Shown: one piece after another, positions 1 to 12,700 of the stretch
Layout: the number at the start of each line of letters is the position of its first letter
How positions within the stretch are numbered: position 1 is the first letter of the stretch
DNA from: Gordius sp. MW1
Lineage: Eukaryota; Nematomorpha; Gordioida; Gordea; Gordiidae
Reading direction: 5' to 3'
Assembly: GCA_964036665.1 (NCBI GenBank)
Contig: OZ038527.1
Span: 1,364,001 to 1,428,000, forward strand
DNA: 64,000 nt
Notes under the pieces: generated by a model
What the model was told of the DNA's origin: nothing
Databases searched by the model: none
What the model saw: the letters and a program-made list of their open reading frames with translations, nothing else
Translations under genes and position numbers: made by a program

Positions 1-1644
1 GTGGCGTGGGTCATAAAAAAACATTTCAGACTCCGGTCATACTTGAACAGCTTTAACTGGAACTAAAATTGATCTAGATTGTATGCGAATGTATTGATTT
101 TCCTACTTTTTTTATCCATAATCTGATTAGTAAATTAATACCTCAGGCTTCAAGTGCTTACCTACAAAATAAAATAAATTAGCTTATCATTAAACAAAGC
201 ACCTTCCTTATTTTATCCAAGCCATTATTTGGAGCTAAGTAATCGTTTTACAAAAGGAAGTGGAAAGATAAAAATTAATTAATTCTTAAAGTCGGCTAGG
301 TTAATTTAAAAATTAATAAATATAATTTTTATTATAATTTTCTTATATAATTTATTGTGATGAGGGGCCGAAAGGGGGCAGAATTTCACTTTTGAGAAAG
401 GGGACCTTGTCTATCTCGCCCTCACTCTAAGTAATCCACTGAAAAATGGATATATATATGTACTCTTTCTTTTGGTATAAAATTGCATTCACGATTAAAA
501 AACTATAAGAACGCGCTTAGGCCGCCCCCCTCCCCTAAATAAAAAAAATTATCAATACAAAAACCCTTAAAAATTTATGTTTGGCCCCCTCTCCCCTAAT
601 TGAACTTAAACAACTTTCGTCCCCCCATCTAATCCAAAACCTGGCTATGCCCATGGCACTAAAACTAAACGGATGGCATTGATCCATGTACGAAAATCAT
701 GTTGGATTTAACAATTTTTATTGTGATCTTTATAAAAGAAGTACTCTTTTAAATCGAATGAGACGTTAAAGATCGCTTTTCCAATTTATTATAAGTTAAT
801 ATTATTAATTATAATTTATTTTCTATATTTAAATTTTGTGTTCTAAAATTTTTTAATTTATGACCCATAGTGGAAAACATATGATTTGAGCAAGTGGGGG
901 TCAAAGTAGCTCATCAGGAAAAAAAGGGGCACACTTTGTTTATTGAAAATAAATCAAGGCAAAACTATCAAACCTATTTCTAAGAAGAATTTGCACAAAG
1001 AAGGGTGTATTAATTTTAAAATAACCCTAACCCAAATCAAGAAATCAGTCCCTCATTTTTTTTAAAAAACATATCATCTCATAAAATGTCAATATACATC
1101 ATGCAATTATATCACATGTATATAAACAAAATGATACAATAAACCTTTTCATACATGATTGACTTTTATTATAAGTATGAAAAAACATCAGGATAAATAA
1201 AATATGTAATTTTATAAATATCCATAGTTGGTATTTAAAAAATATAAGTGCTAAATTATACAATAAAATCTTTCCATACATAAATGACTTTTATTATAAG
1301 TATAACATCAGGATAAGGTATTTGCTAAAACAATATGTTAAATTCTGATATACATGATGAGAAATGTTCCAATACAATCTTTATATATTCATATATTTAC
1401 TTGTTATGATTTCACTAGGACATGTTAATATAAAATATTTTGTGCTAAGACAATATGTTAAATTCTGGTGAATAATATGAGATAAGTTCCAATAAATTCT
1501 CTAAAAATTTATGTATATATTACTTGTTACAAATTCAAATTCACCATATCAAAAAACTCTGAGCAAATCTGAGCAATCATGACCAGTTTCGCTTCTATTT
1601 CTGTGCTCCTTTGACCGGTTCCCGATTTGAGCACTTGTGGTTAA
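1..1644. other. AT-rich non-coding stretch
   Basis: I see no supportable gene here. The stretch is strongly AT-rich with short homopolymer runs. It holds one decayed copy of the CATGGGCGTAGCCA element (about 511-655) and a loose duplication around 1090-1500, where phrases such as 'acaatatgttaaattctg' recur near 1331 and 1451. Small open frames on both strands have no recognisable composition or splice context. Confidence 0.6.
511..655. mobile_element. A-family short element, C-rich subtype, decayed
   Basis: The right end reads ggctatgcccatgg, matching the right terminus of the other copies. The interior has the same C-runs and 'ctaattgaacttaaac' block as the copy at 26140-26303. The left end (cgcgcttaggcc) is badly eroded and no target duplication is visible. 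Confidence 0.55.
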
Positions 1645-3483
1645 GGCCTAGGCTATGTATTCTCGATTCAGAGTGATAAATAACAAAACGTAAAACGCAT
1701 TTCTTAAACGTTCCATTCCCGAGCGCAATCATCGCGTTCGTTAATTTGTGTGTTATTGTTTACAAATTTTTTAAATTCGCCATTTTTGCTTGTTCTAATC
1801 CATATGGTAACAACAACATTTTGTGGCAATATAAAGGTATGATAAATAGATATATTAACTATTTTCCTAGATAAATAATTTTGAATTTTTAATCTTTTCA
1901 AACAAGATTTGTTCATTAATTTAACATTTTGTGGCAATAAAAAGGTATGATAAATAGGTATATTAACTATTTTCCTAGATAAATAATTTTGAATTATTTT
2001 CTTAGATCAGTTGCAAAAGAGGTGGGAAAAATACATCAACCATTCAAAGGTTCAACATATTTGTCTCATTTACTAAAACATCAATCAATAGTTGATTCAA
2101 ATACATCAACCATTCAAATGTTCAACATATTTGTCTCATTTAATAAAACATCAATAAATAGTTGTTTAACCATTGTATTTAAGAATTTATAACATATATC
2201 TAATAGGTTTTTTTAATGAGGTTGGAAACCTTATTTGTTATCCGTGTAATACAATAAACCTTGTGTTGTTGCTTATATTATTGTTGTTAGTGTTTCAACA
2301 TATTAATACTATTTGTGAGTCAGGGAGAGTTACAATTATTAATTGCTATGCAATTTATATTGATAAGAATGACCATTTAAGTATTTTATCAAATTTATAA
2401 TATGATTTTCATTAGAAATCATTAGTATAACAATTTACAATTTTGCATACATATTCTGACAAATCCTTAAATATTAGTTTGTAAAAATCTGAATACATTT
2501 ATACATATTTCATTAAGAGTTACATAATATAAGTGCTGTTTTCTTATTTTAAGAGTTAATTGGTAGTATTAGAATTCCTGTATGTTCTAAAAGTGCAAAA
2601 GCTTTGTGCATATGGTTACCAACAATTTATTAATTCTATTTTCAAAACTTATTTTTTAAATGTTATAATCTAAAAGTTACTCAAGATAGTTACCAACAAT
2701 CTTCTATTTCATTTTTTATAAAAGGCACATATAAAAATGTCAAAAGCATTTTCAATATTTTTTACCTGATGTCATAACCTAAAAGTTTCTCAAGATAGTT
2801 ACCAACAATCTTCTATTTCATTTTTTAAAAAATGCACGTATAAAAATGTCAAAAGCATTTTCAAATCTAATTTTTTTAACATGCTATCTTAAAAAATACA
2901 GTTTATTTAAATTTGAGCCAAATTCAGCAAACCATTTAGGAAATTTATTGAATCTCTAAAAAAACAACACTCAAATATGTCAGCTGCAGTTTATTATTTT
3001 TAAACAATAAGAAACAATGGTGAATCAACTATTGATTGATGTTTTAGTAAATAAGACAAATATGTTGAACATTTGAATGGTTGATGTATTTTTCCCACCT
3101 CTTTTGCAACTGATCTAAGAAAATAATTCAAAATTATTTATCTAGGAAAATAGTTAATATATCAATTTATCATACCTTTTTATTGCCACAAAATGTTGAA
3201 TAAATGAACAAATCTTGTTTGAAAAGATTAAATATTCAAAATTATTTATCTAGGAAAATAGTTAATATATCTATTTATCATACCTTTCTTTTCCCACAAA
3301 ATGTTGTTGTTACCATATGAATTAGAACAAGCAAAAATGGCGAATTTAAAAAAATGTAAACAATAACACACAAATTAACGAACGCGATGATTGCGCTCGG
3401 GAATGGAACGTTTAAGAAATGCGTTTTACGTTTTGTTATTTATCACTCTGAATCGAGAATACATAGCCTAAGCCTGTGGTTAA
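1636..3483. mobile_element. Foldback Mutator-like element with 9-bp target duplication
   Basis: The element proper is 1645-3474. It is flanked by the perfect 9-bp repeat TGTGGTTAA at 1636-1644 and 3475-3483. Its ends are inverted: the left begins GGCCTAGGCTATGTATTC and the complement of the right begins GGCTTAGGCTATGTATTC. The arms stay inverted for roughly 450 bp (1645-2098 against 3026-3474). Each arm contains tandem sub-repeats (1816-1922 and 1923-1996; 2029-2098 and 2099-2168), and the centre holds a direct duplication (2661-2753 and 2771-2864). No transposase frame is visible, so it is non-autonomous. The 9-bp duplication and long terminal inverted repeats fit the Mutator superfamily. 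The right duplication ends six bases before the DLG5 start codon. Confidence 0.85.
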
Positions 3484-3489
3484 CAAGTG

Positions 3490-3763
3490 ATGGAGTGTTT
3501 GCATAAAGATCTATTAATAAAATATAGAGAATGTTTTATAAATTCGATTGAAATTGACAAAATAAAAGAAAATTTAATATCGATTGGAATTTTAAATGAA
3601 ACTGATATAGCTTTTATCGAAAAGGAAATTTTAAATGAAACCAAAATTGAAAAACTATTAGATATTTTACCAACCAAGGGCAAGAAATCATTTAAAGAAT
3701 TTTGCAAAATACTGGAGAAAACTTATCCACAACTGCTAACTTTGATGTTTTTAGGATCATATG
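3490..3763 (+). CDS. DLG5: DLG5 exon 1: CARD domain and start codon
   Basis: This exon encodes about 91 residues with a CARD pattern: an amphipathic helix after MECLHKDLL, then GILNETDI, then KLLDILPTKG, KSFKEFC and LEKTYPQL, in the order seen in CARD adaptors and at the N-terminus of vertebrate DLG5. ATG at 3490 is chosen because the codon before it is GTG and a transposon boundary lies just upstream. The donor is GTATGT at 3764, leaving one base (G) that joins AT at 10055 to make GAT, so this exon is in phase with exon 2 across a 6.3-kb intron. Confidence 0.85.
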
Positions 3764-6700
3764 GTATGTTGCTTGTATATGATATATGATAACAAATTGA
3801 TATCTTTATTGTTAATAAATTTAATATAGGAGATTTATTTTTATTGTTAGTTTGTTAATTTATATTATGTACATCTTAAATGCTTTATTAACAACATTAA
3901 GAAAAATATATGATTGAGTGGGTGGAAAGGGAGAATATTTTGGGCCAAGGAATAAATTGATATTTTTATTGTTAATAAATTTAATAAAGTAGATTTATTT
4001 TTATTGTTAATACGTTATATATTATAATCTTGAATGCTTCATTAACAATATTAAAAAAAAAATAGATGATTGATTGGGTGGAAAGGGAGAATATTTTGGT
4101 CCAAGATCCATCCTAAGAAAAGAATTCATAAGTTAAAATAAAATTTCAGCAAAAAGAAATTAAAGTGAAAGTATAGGTAAGGTGACAGGAAAATTAATAA
4201 GTTGAAAGTATAACAATCTAAAATATGATTTTTTTTCTATGCATATTTTATCAATCCCATCTAACCACTTGTTAAAAAAATATTGACATAAAAAGATTAT
4301 TACTAAATTAATATATTTATGCATTTTATACATTTGAAATTTTATATAAAAGCTACTAATTGAACTTAAAATGCTTAGTTTTTATATTTTTATAAATTAT
4401 GTGAAGAAAATTTTAGGTAGCTTAAAAATTTATTTAATACTTATGTTTTTTTAACATTATTTTTGTGAACTTATTTTCTTTACTTGCAACTTTTTATGAT
4501 TTTTTAATTTTCAAGTGGGTTCTGAATTTAAAAATCTCAATTATTTGTTCAAAAACTTTGTTTTGTTAAGATATTTTATTTAAAGTAAATATAGAGTAAA
4601 AACAGTATACATAAAACAAATTTAACAATTAAAAATATTCTATATAAAGTAAAAACAGTATATATAAAACAATTTTCGTCGCCAATAGTGATTATTTTAG
4701 TGCGGGATTACAAAAAAAATTAAGCATAAGGCTTTAACAAGTCTAATTCCGCAACTTGTTTTGATTTCAAATGTACAACCTTTTACACTATATTTTAAAT
4801 GCAATGTTATCAAAAAGTTATAACAATTAAAAATTTTATGTATATAATTTTTGGATTTATTCTTCAAATGCTATATAATTTAGCTTTACAATCTAATTTA
4901 TGTACTAAGTTTAGCCAAATTTAGTAAACTATATGATCAATGAATTATATATTATGAAATTACACGTGTGCTCTACATAGTTTACAATTCAACCTTTATC
5001 TCTTGTATGAATGATAAATTAAATCTATCCTTTAAGATAAATTTAATCAGCATCATACTATTGTTTATCTACATTTATGTCATATACATACATAACTGTG
5101 CAATATTATTGCCTATTTTTGACAATCATTTTGCTTGATGAGAGCTGATTCACACATTTTTACCTTTATTAGACACATTTGGATTCAATATATTAATATT
5201 TTTAAATATAATGTGGATACCTCAAATGTTTGATTTACTTTAAAATTTAGATTTGAAAAATATATAAAAAGTCTTTTACAGAAGCATAAGTCCACAGCCA
5301 TTAAATAAAATTCGTAAAGTTTCCACATCAATTACTGAAAAATTACAAGTTGGACAGGACGGACAACCAAAAACGAGCCCATAAAGCAATTAATATCTGC
5401 CGCCGAAAATAAAATTTTACAACACATGGGCGTAGCCAGCATTGGAATTAGAAGGGGGGGGGGGCAATAATGTTTTAGGGAGGGGCAAAATGATCATTTT
5501 TTGAAATTTAAGCCATAATTAGATAAAAAAAAAATAAGATTTTTTGACATTTAGAGGGGGGCAGCCACCCCCTGGCTACGCCCATAAACATTAACCAATT
5601 TATGAAGTTTGACCTAGAGTTATTTAATACTACAAATTCCTCTTTTTACTAAAATTTGATTGTATAATTAGACTTTCAACGTCATTCAATTTTGTCATCA
5701 TAATTTAGATGGTGGGGATAGGTGCGAAACGATGACGTTGCAAAAAGAACCAAAGGGTAAAATTGTGGACGAATATCAAACGCTCTTACCCTATAACACG
5801 AGTAAGTATTGAGTAATGTTATAACCCTGGTCAATTTTGCAAATTTCGACCAAGCCTAGAGGTCTACTCATAGAAACAGACCAAAAAACCTTTAGTGTGT
5901 TTATATGTTTAGTCGACTAAAGCCAAAGGTGGATCAAACAAAACCTAGCCGTTTTTACAACACTAATATCGATTTAATTTTTCATTACGAATTTCAATCA
6001 ATAATTAATCAACTTTAATTAACTTTCGTTGGAAATTATAAAATAAGCTAAGGGAAAATGTGGGCCTTTGTGTGTAAACAAATATTAAATCCAATGAATT
6101 AAAGTATTTAATGCTTGGTCTAATTATATTATTTAGTTGACATTATCAACGTTAAATTGATGCAAAATTTAATTATTCATACATTGAAACTATTGGGTTG
6201 AAACGCAAAAAGATAACAAAATTTATTAATTCTATATATTAACCACATAAGTCAATCCTCAATTTTAGGCATTTTGATCATATTTTTAGATAGAATGTTG
6301 TTTGAGCTTTCATATTTTTATTCTAATTTATATTGTTTGTTATTACCCTATTTGTAATGGTAAATCATTTATTAAATCCAACTCGATTTTATATTATATC
6401 ATAGATAATTAATTACTTAAAAATGTCGCAAATTTCTATAAACAATTTACTTTTATATAATTAATTACATTTGTCATACATAGCTACAAATGAAACGCTA
6501 ATATATCACCATGCCCACCTATCAAGTCTTGGCAATACTAGTTTTGAAAAAGATTAAAATATTGCTTAATTATGACAAAAAATCTTAAGACTTTATTAAA
6601 TAACATACATACCTCATATATAATTGACCAACCTCGTGTCAGTTAGTTTTTTAGTTAAAAATAATTAAGAGATTTTTAATTATAAAATAATGGTTAGAAA

Positions 6701-9700
6701 AACAAATTTTATAAGAAGGGAAGTACTTATAAATGCCCTGAAAAGCTCTTTTTAGATTAAATAATACGTGTTTTGAAATCTTTATACATAATAAAGTATC
6801 TTAGATAAATTATGGGTTGTTATAAAATTTTATTATATTAGTTTTTATAATAAAGTTTGTTAAAATCGACGATTTTAATGAAGTATTGAATAGTTTGATC
6901 CCTAATGTTTTTTTATGACTAATCCATTAAAAATTATGTAATGCTAAGAAAAATAGAGTGTTTATTTTATTTATACTAATTTTTTTTAACGAGTATGGCA
7001 ATCTGAAATCGTTATTTAACATTGAAGCCTTTGTATAAAAGTATTTTGTCATTGGTAAAAAAAAGTAAGAAACCAAACGATTTTTTAAACTTAAAAGCAC
7101 GTACCAAATTAGATTTTCAAAATGAAGGTCAAAAAAAGTTATATTTGGTAACAATTTATAATACATTTTGAGGTAATATACATATCCTCAAAATTTCGTT
7201 TTCTATGTTTATGTCCTGTTCCTAGTTGAAAGGCAAACATTTATTATTCAAATATTAATTATTAATTAAATATGAATTTTATTTTGTGCTACTCATTTTA
7301 AATTTATATCCCATTTAAAAATGTTATATCTACTATCATCTAACATATAGATTAAACACCGAGGTGTTAAAAATTTATGTTTTCATTTCATCCTATTTCA
7401 CCTAAATCGGTGAGAAACTTTTTTTGCAACGTAGTTTAATCGTTTTTAAATTTACTTTTATTGTTTTTTCTTGTTGACTTATAGCTTAAATTAATATCTA
7501 GTATTATTTATGGTTTAATAATAGGTTGGGTAGATGGTGTAGCATTTGTTTATGAAATATCATAGCCTAAATTTAAGCTTCGCTTAACATATTTACCCTG
7601 TGGGCTTCAAAAATTTAAAGCGCCTTTCATACAATCTAAAAACTTAATAAGTCTACCACTCTACTATACTACCACCATTTTGTTAAACTTAGAAGAAGAG
7701 TAAATGACAAAAAAGCGATGAGAAAAACTAGTTTTCGTTTTTCATGAAGTTTCAAATGAGAAAATATTTTTTAAATATATATATAATTTAATATTTAGTT
7801 TAATTACATTTAACATGCAACCTGCTTTACAAATACCACGGATTAGTTGAATCATTGCTTGCTTTCATCTTTAATTTAAAGTAACATGGATTTATGGATA
7901 AGATTTAATATAAAATGATTTTATAACTTTTTATCAATCATCAAAATCACGATTTTTAGAACTATGCCACAAAATTGTGTTTGTGCCATGTAATGTTAAA
8001 ATTATTATAAGTTTACCTCAGGTTTATGGGAAATTCATGCTGATTGCATTTTAATTAGACTCTAGCTAGACAAATTGTCAATAAAATTAAATAACAAAAA
8101 ACATTTATTTTATAAAAGTCGTCTGCTCTTTTAAATACAATAAACTCCGTTTATAGTGGTTTTCTTATATTTAATTTTAAATAATTTTACAAAAGTTAAC
8201 TTGAGATTTAAAAAAAACGATTCTTAAAGGCAATTTATCTAAAAATGCCTATTATTGTATGCCTTTTTGTATATTAAATATTAAAATTATTGCATATTGA
8301 TATAGGCATTTTACATGAATTTTAGATATCTCAAGTAATTTAACTTTGCAGAAGCAATCTAAACAGACAAATGTTTTTTTTAATTTCTTTGAAGAAATTG
8401 AATTAACTAACTCTAATTCAAAATAACCTAAAATTTGCTTTTAAAATTTTATCTATCCAAATCTGATTATTTTGCTTTAAAAATTTAAGATGGTTTATGA
8501 AATTTGGCTATGGGCATCTTATGACTTTAAAACTAGTTTATGATGGTGTTTTTTGGCCCAAATCTCAGTACACATGTCTTTTTGAAATAAAATTACTCGG
8601 GAATTCCTCCAGCTTTCGTATTGTTGCCGATTTTTTTAACTTCAAAATTTTTGTTATTGAAAATCACTCTCAGGTTTGAGGTTTCTGGCGCAGCCAGGGG
8701 GTGGCGGGGAGAATCGGCTGCCCCCCTTTAAATCGAGAAATTCTTTAAAATTTATAATAATTATTGCTAAAATTTAATAAAATCATCATTTGCCCTCCCT
8801 AAATTATTGCCCCCCCCCGAATCCAATTCTGGCTACACCCATGCTTGAGGTCATGTGTTAAACCACCCCTATCGCTTTATCTAAAAATTAGGTATGTCTT
8901 GTGAATGTTTACGCTAAATTTTGGGTAGTTCATGCAGGACTTTACCGTGATTAATTTAAACAACAAGTAAAAAACATTTTATAATAAATACATACGTGTT
9001 GTTATTACCAATTTTTGAACTGCGTACCCATAGGCGTAGCCAGAATTGGGATTAGATGGGGCATTAATTATTTAAGGAGGGGCAAAATGACCACTTTTTA
9101 AATTTTTAGTCATAATTTAATAACTTTCAACAAATTTTGGATTTAAAGGGGGGGGGCAGCCGCCTCTCCCCCTCTAGGCCACGCCCATGATGATAGATAA
9201 AGAATTAAAAGTCACCAAAATTCACGGACTTCCCTCAATGGTTATCTACCCTTTCTTACCTTGTTTGTTTGGGGAAGTGCTTTTCGTTGCTATTATCATC
9301 TCATCTCATGTTTGGGGGGAAGGTAATTCGCCTTGTGGTTGTGGTACTGGTGGTGTAATTATTATTGTTATGTATTTGCGCAACGCAATAACAACCCCTC
9401 TCCCACCCCACCCTCCTCCACCTCGCTTATATACTGTTGTATTTTAATTCGGGAGAACCACCCTCTTACGCCCCCCCCCTCCGCCCCGCTCCCTTGGCTC
9501 TCCCTGAAATTTGGTTGTTACAAAGTGTGTGTCGCAACAATGGGACTGAATGACATCATAAATTTTTAATGTGTGCCATCCCGTCACGACAATTCCCTTT
9601 TCCCACACGCACGCACACCTGATCTGATAGCAGGTAGGTAGGTGTAGTAGGTATATTTTCTGCCCGTCGCGCACATCTATTCTATAAGCCGATCATCATC

Positions 9701-12700
9701 TCTAGCCTTTCCTTCGCTCCCTATACAACACTAGTCGAGTCCATAATGTTTCCAGTTCCTACCCTCTCCTTCGAGACTGAACAGCTAAATTGTCGGCCAT
9801 GATGAAATGTCATTGACCGTTCACCCCTCCCTCTCCCTCCCTCTCCATCATATACTCCTATCCCATCTTTAAATGCGGACGACGACTTTAAGTGTTTCTT
9901 TTTGAGCTAGCGAGCGCGCATCTCACTTACACCGTTTTTTCGGCAAAAAACACGATAAATGAAGACTATTTTATTGTTCGGGTTTACCTCCGCTTATAAT
10001 TCCTGAGGAACGTCAATATTTCAGATATATAATCCGTTTTGTTTGGTTTTGCAGATTCTTCCAGTTTGAAGTCATCCCTGAAAAGCGATTCTTTCGTGTT
10101 GATGGGAGACGATTCTTGTTGCAGCCACGCGAACAAAAAGTTTGCTTATCGTAGTATTCTCTACCCCGACCCCGAGGGGCCTTGTGTTTCCTCCTCACTA
10201 GGTAGCGGGGATGACCATCCCAGTAATTCGCTCCCCAACGCGATGGAGCATTGCCAACCTTATTACTCCTCCCTACTACCCAACACTCCACCACCACCCA
10301 TCCTGTCATCCATCCACAACGCCCTGAGACCGCCTTCTTTATTCCTCCTCACCCCACACGACCCCGACGAGGAACAACACGTGACCGCTTCTGAATCAGC
10401 TGTGGCCGCCACGTCTACGATCTCCGGGGTCGGGACCGTGATGAGCGCGGGCGAAAGCGGGATCGATTTGAATTACAATAGCTCATCCTCGGCTGCCGAT
10501 CTCGTCCTCTATCCACCCGCCCCTCGAGCTCCGCCCCATTCCACCTCACCCCTCACAGCTTCCACCTCACCCCCAACCGCACCTTTGGACGCTTACTACC
10601 CACCCGCCCAACAGTGCTATAGCGTGGCCAGCGTCGCCTCTTTCGCCCCCACCATCTACTCATCGGCGCTGAGCGGTAGCGTCGGGGGCAGCGGAAAAGC
10701 GGAATACTCCCTGAGCAGCGGTTCGAGCGAGTTGCTTAGCAAGATGTACGACACGGCGCTCGAGAAATACGAGCGCGCCAAGCGCGAGCACGAAGCCCTG
10801 GTTCGGGCTTGGTCCGAGCGCGAAGCGTCTCACGAGAGCGCCTTGGCTCGGGCTCGAACCGAAGCCTCGCGCGCTCGCTCCAAACTCGACGACGCGCTCG
10901 AGCAGCGCTCGACGCTACTGCGCGAAAATTTTGCGCTCAAACAGCACTGCGCCGCGCTGTCGCACCAACTCGAAGCGTCATTTCACGACGCCACCGAGGC
11001 GCGCGAACAACTACAAAAGGTAGCTGTATTGAAAATTGAAAATCTCTTTTGTTTTATTTAAGGGTTTATACAATTTAAAATAACTTTAAACCTCCATACA
11101 TAATAATCGCTTGTCTCATATCTTTGACTCTAAATCATAAAAAGTGTAGCTTAAGCAATCATTCTGGATAGTAGTGTTGTACAAACGGCTGGATTTTGTT
11201 TGGTCGACCTTTGCTTTTAGTCGATTAAACATACACAGACTAAAGGATTGACCAAAAAACCTTTCATCTGTCTATGCCACTAAAAATAGTAGACCAAAAA
11301 ACTATTGATCTATTTATGTTTAGTCAACTAAAACCGTAGGTCGACGACCAAACAAAACACAGCCGTTTTTACAACACTACTCTGTACAGAGTATTAGTTT
11401 GCCTTCGCTCTTGACCGGCTTTGTCTAATATTTATAATGAATTTTCATTATACATAACATAATTTTACTCATTATGCCATACTTATAAGATACAAAAAAT
11501 TATTGGCGATCGCAATTCTTTTTTTATAAATTAAGCATAATTTTTTGATGTCCTGTATTTAGGTGACGCAACAAAGGGACGAAGCGATAAAGGAGATGAA
11601 TCACGCGCTCGCGATGCAAATCCGAGCGGCAAAAGATTTGGAGCGTCGACTTATAGAGCGCAACGCCGCGGTTCAAGAGTACAGCTTGGTGATGGCAGAG
11701 CGCGACACCGTACACAAAGAGATGGATAAGCTGCAGGAAGACGTGGCTGACGCTAAGAAAAAAACACAAGTTGGAAAAACCCTACAATTTCATTTTTGTT
11801 ACAAGCCTTAATTATTACAGCGATTTTATTTGAAGTTAGTTCAATAGTTGTTATCTAGTAGAAATAGTCTGGTTTTGGGTATGGTTATCGCGTCAATATC
11901 GTAACACTAAGGCATTTTAGGTTTCGGTCGTCCCTGGTTTAGTCAATAAGGAGTCCTTATTTACGGGAATTAATAGAGATAATTTTTCAAATTTGTTTTA
12001 CAGCTATAAATGAAGACTTCTATAGAAAGCACAAATGCTTCAGAGTTTACACTTTTCTTTTTACGGTGTACATAGTAAGTGAGAAGGATTCATGATATAT
12101 CCATTTGGCTCCACTTTTGATTTAAAACCTGCATTAATAGCTTAGAAATTTCTGACAGATTTCCTTGATAGATCTCGACATCACTAGTGGATATAAAAAC
12201 GAAACCAAATATTAGTTTCCCATATATTTCCTCGCGCTAATTTTTATACGCATTTTACGACAGGAATTGGAAGGGGAAAATAAAGAGTTGGCCGAAGAAC
12301 TGCAATTGTATCGAAAGGAGATTGAATGTGCCCTTGCGGATCGTGATAAAGCGATCAACGAAGGCAACCACGTCAAAGATAAATACGGCGAAGTGTGTTT
12401 CAAAATATTACATATTATTTTTACGTTTTTGACATTTTTTAAAGTAGTTTGACAGCTTTTTTTAAATTTTAATTGTTTGGTAATACGTATTTTTTAAAAA
12501 ATTCGCGCTTAGTCTATCACTTTAAAGATATTATTTTGTTTTCGAATCGAAGTATAGTCCGATTTATAAAATGATTGTGAGGGAATGGGACAAAATTATT
12601 ATACTCCTCAAAGATCTTCCAACTGCAATTTTTTAAAAAAAATTCTTTCGTGTAAAACGTTGTAGAGCTATTTCAAGATGGCCGCCACTTTTTATTTCTC

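Larger units (their letters stand above)
3764..10054 (+). other. DLG5 intron 1 (6.3 kb)
   Basis: Between the CARD exon and exon 2 I find no exon that fits the phase. The intron contains a tandem duplication (3794-4105), a LINE-like fragment (5272-5395), A-family elements at 5425-5586, 8683-8843 and 9029-9189, and a partial hAT-like foldback (5830-5965). The last 800 bases turn C/T-rich. Confidence 0.7.

Noticed and set aside
9187-9674. Overlapping open frames on both strands in a C/T-rich block
   Set aside because: They come from homopolymer runs on both strands; no conserved peptide and no consistent splicing.
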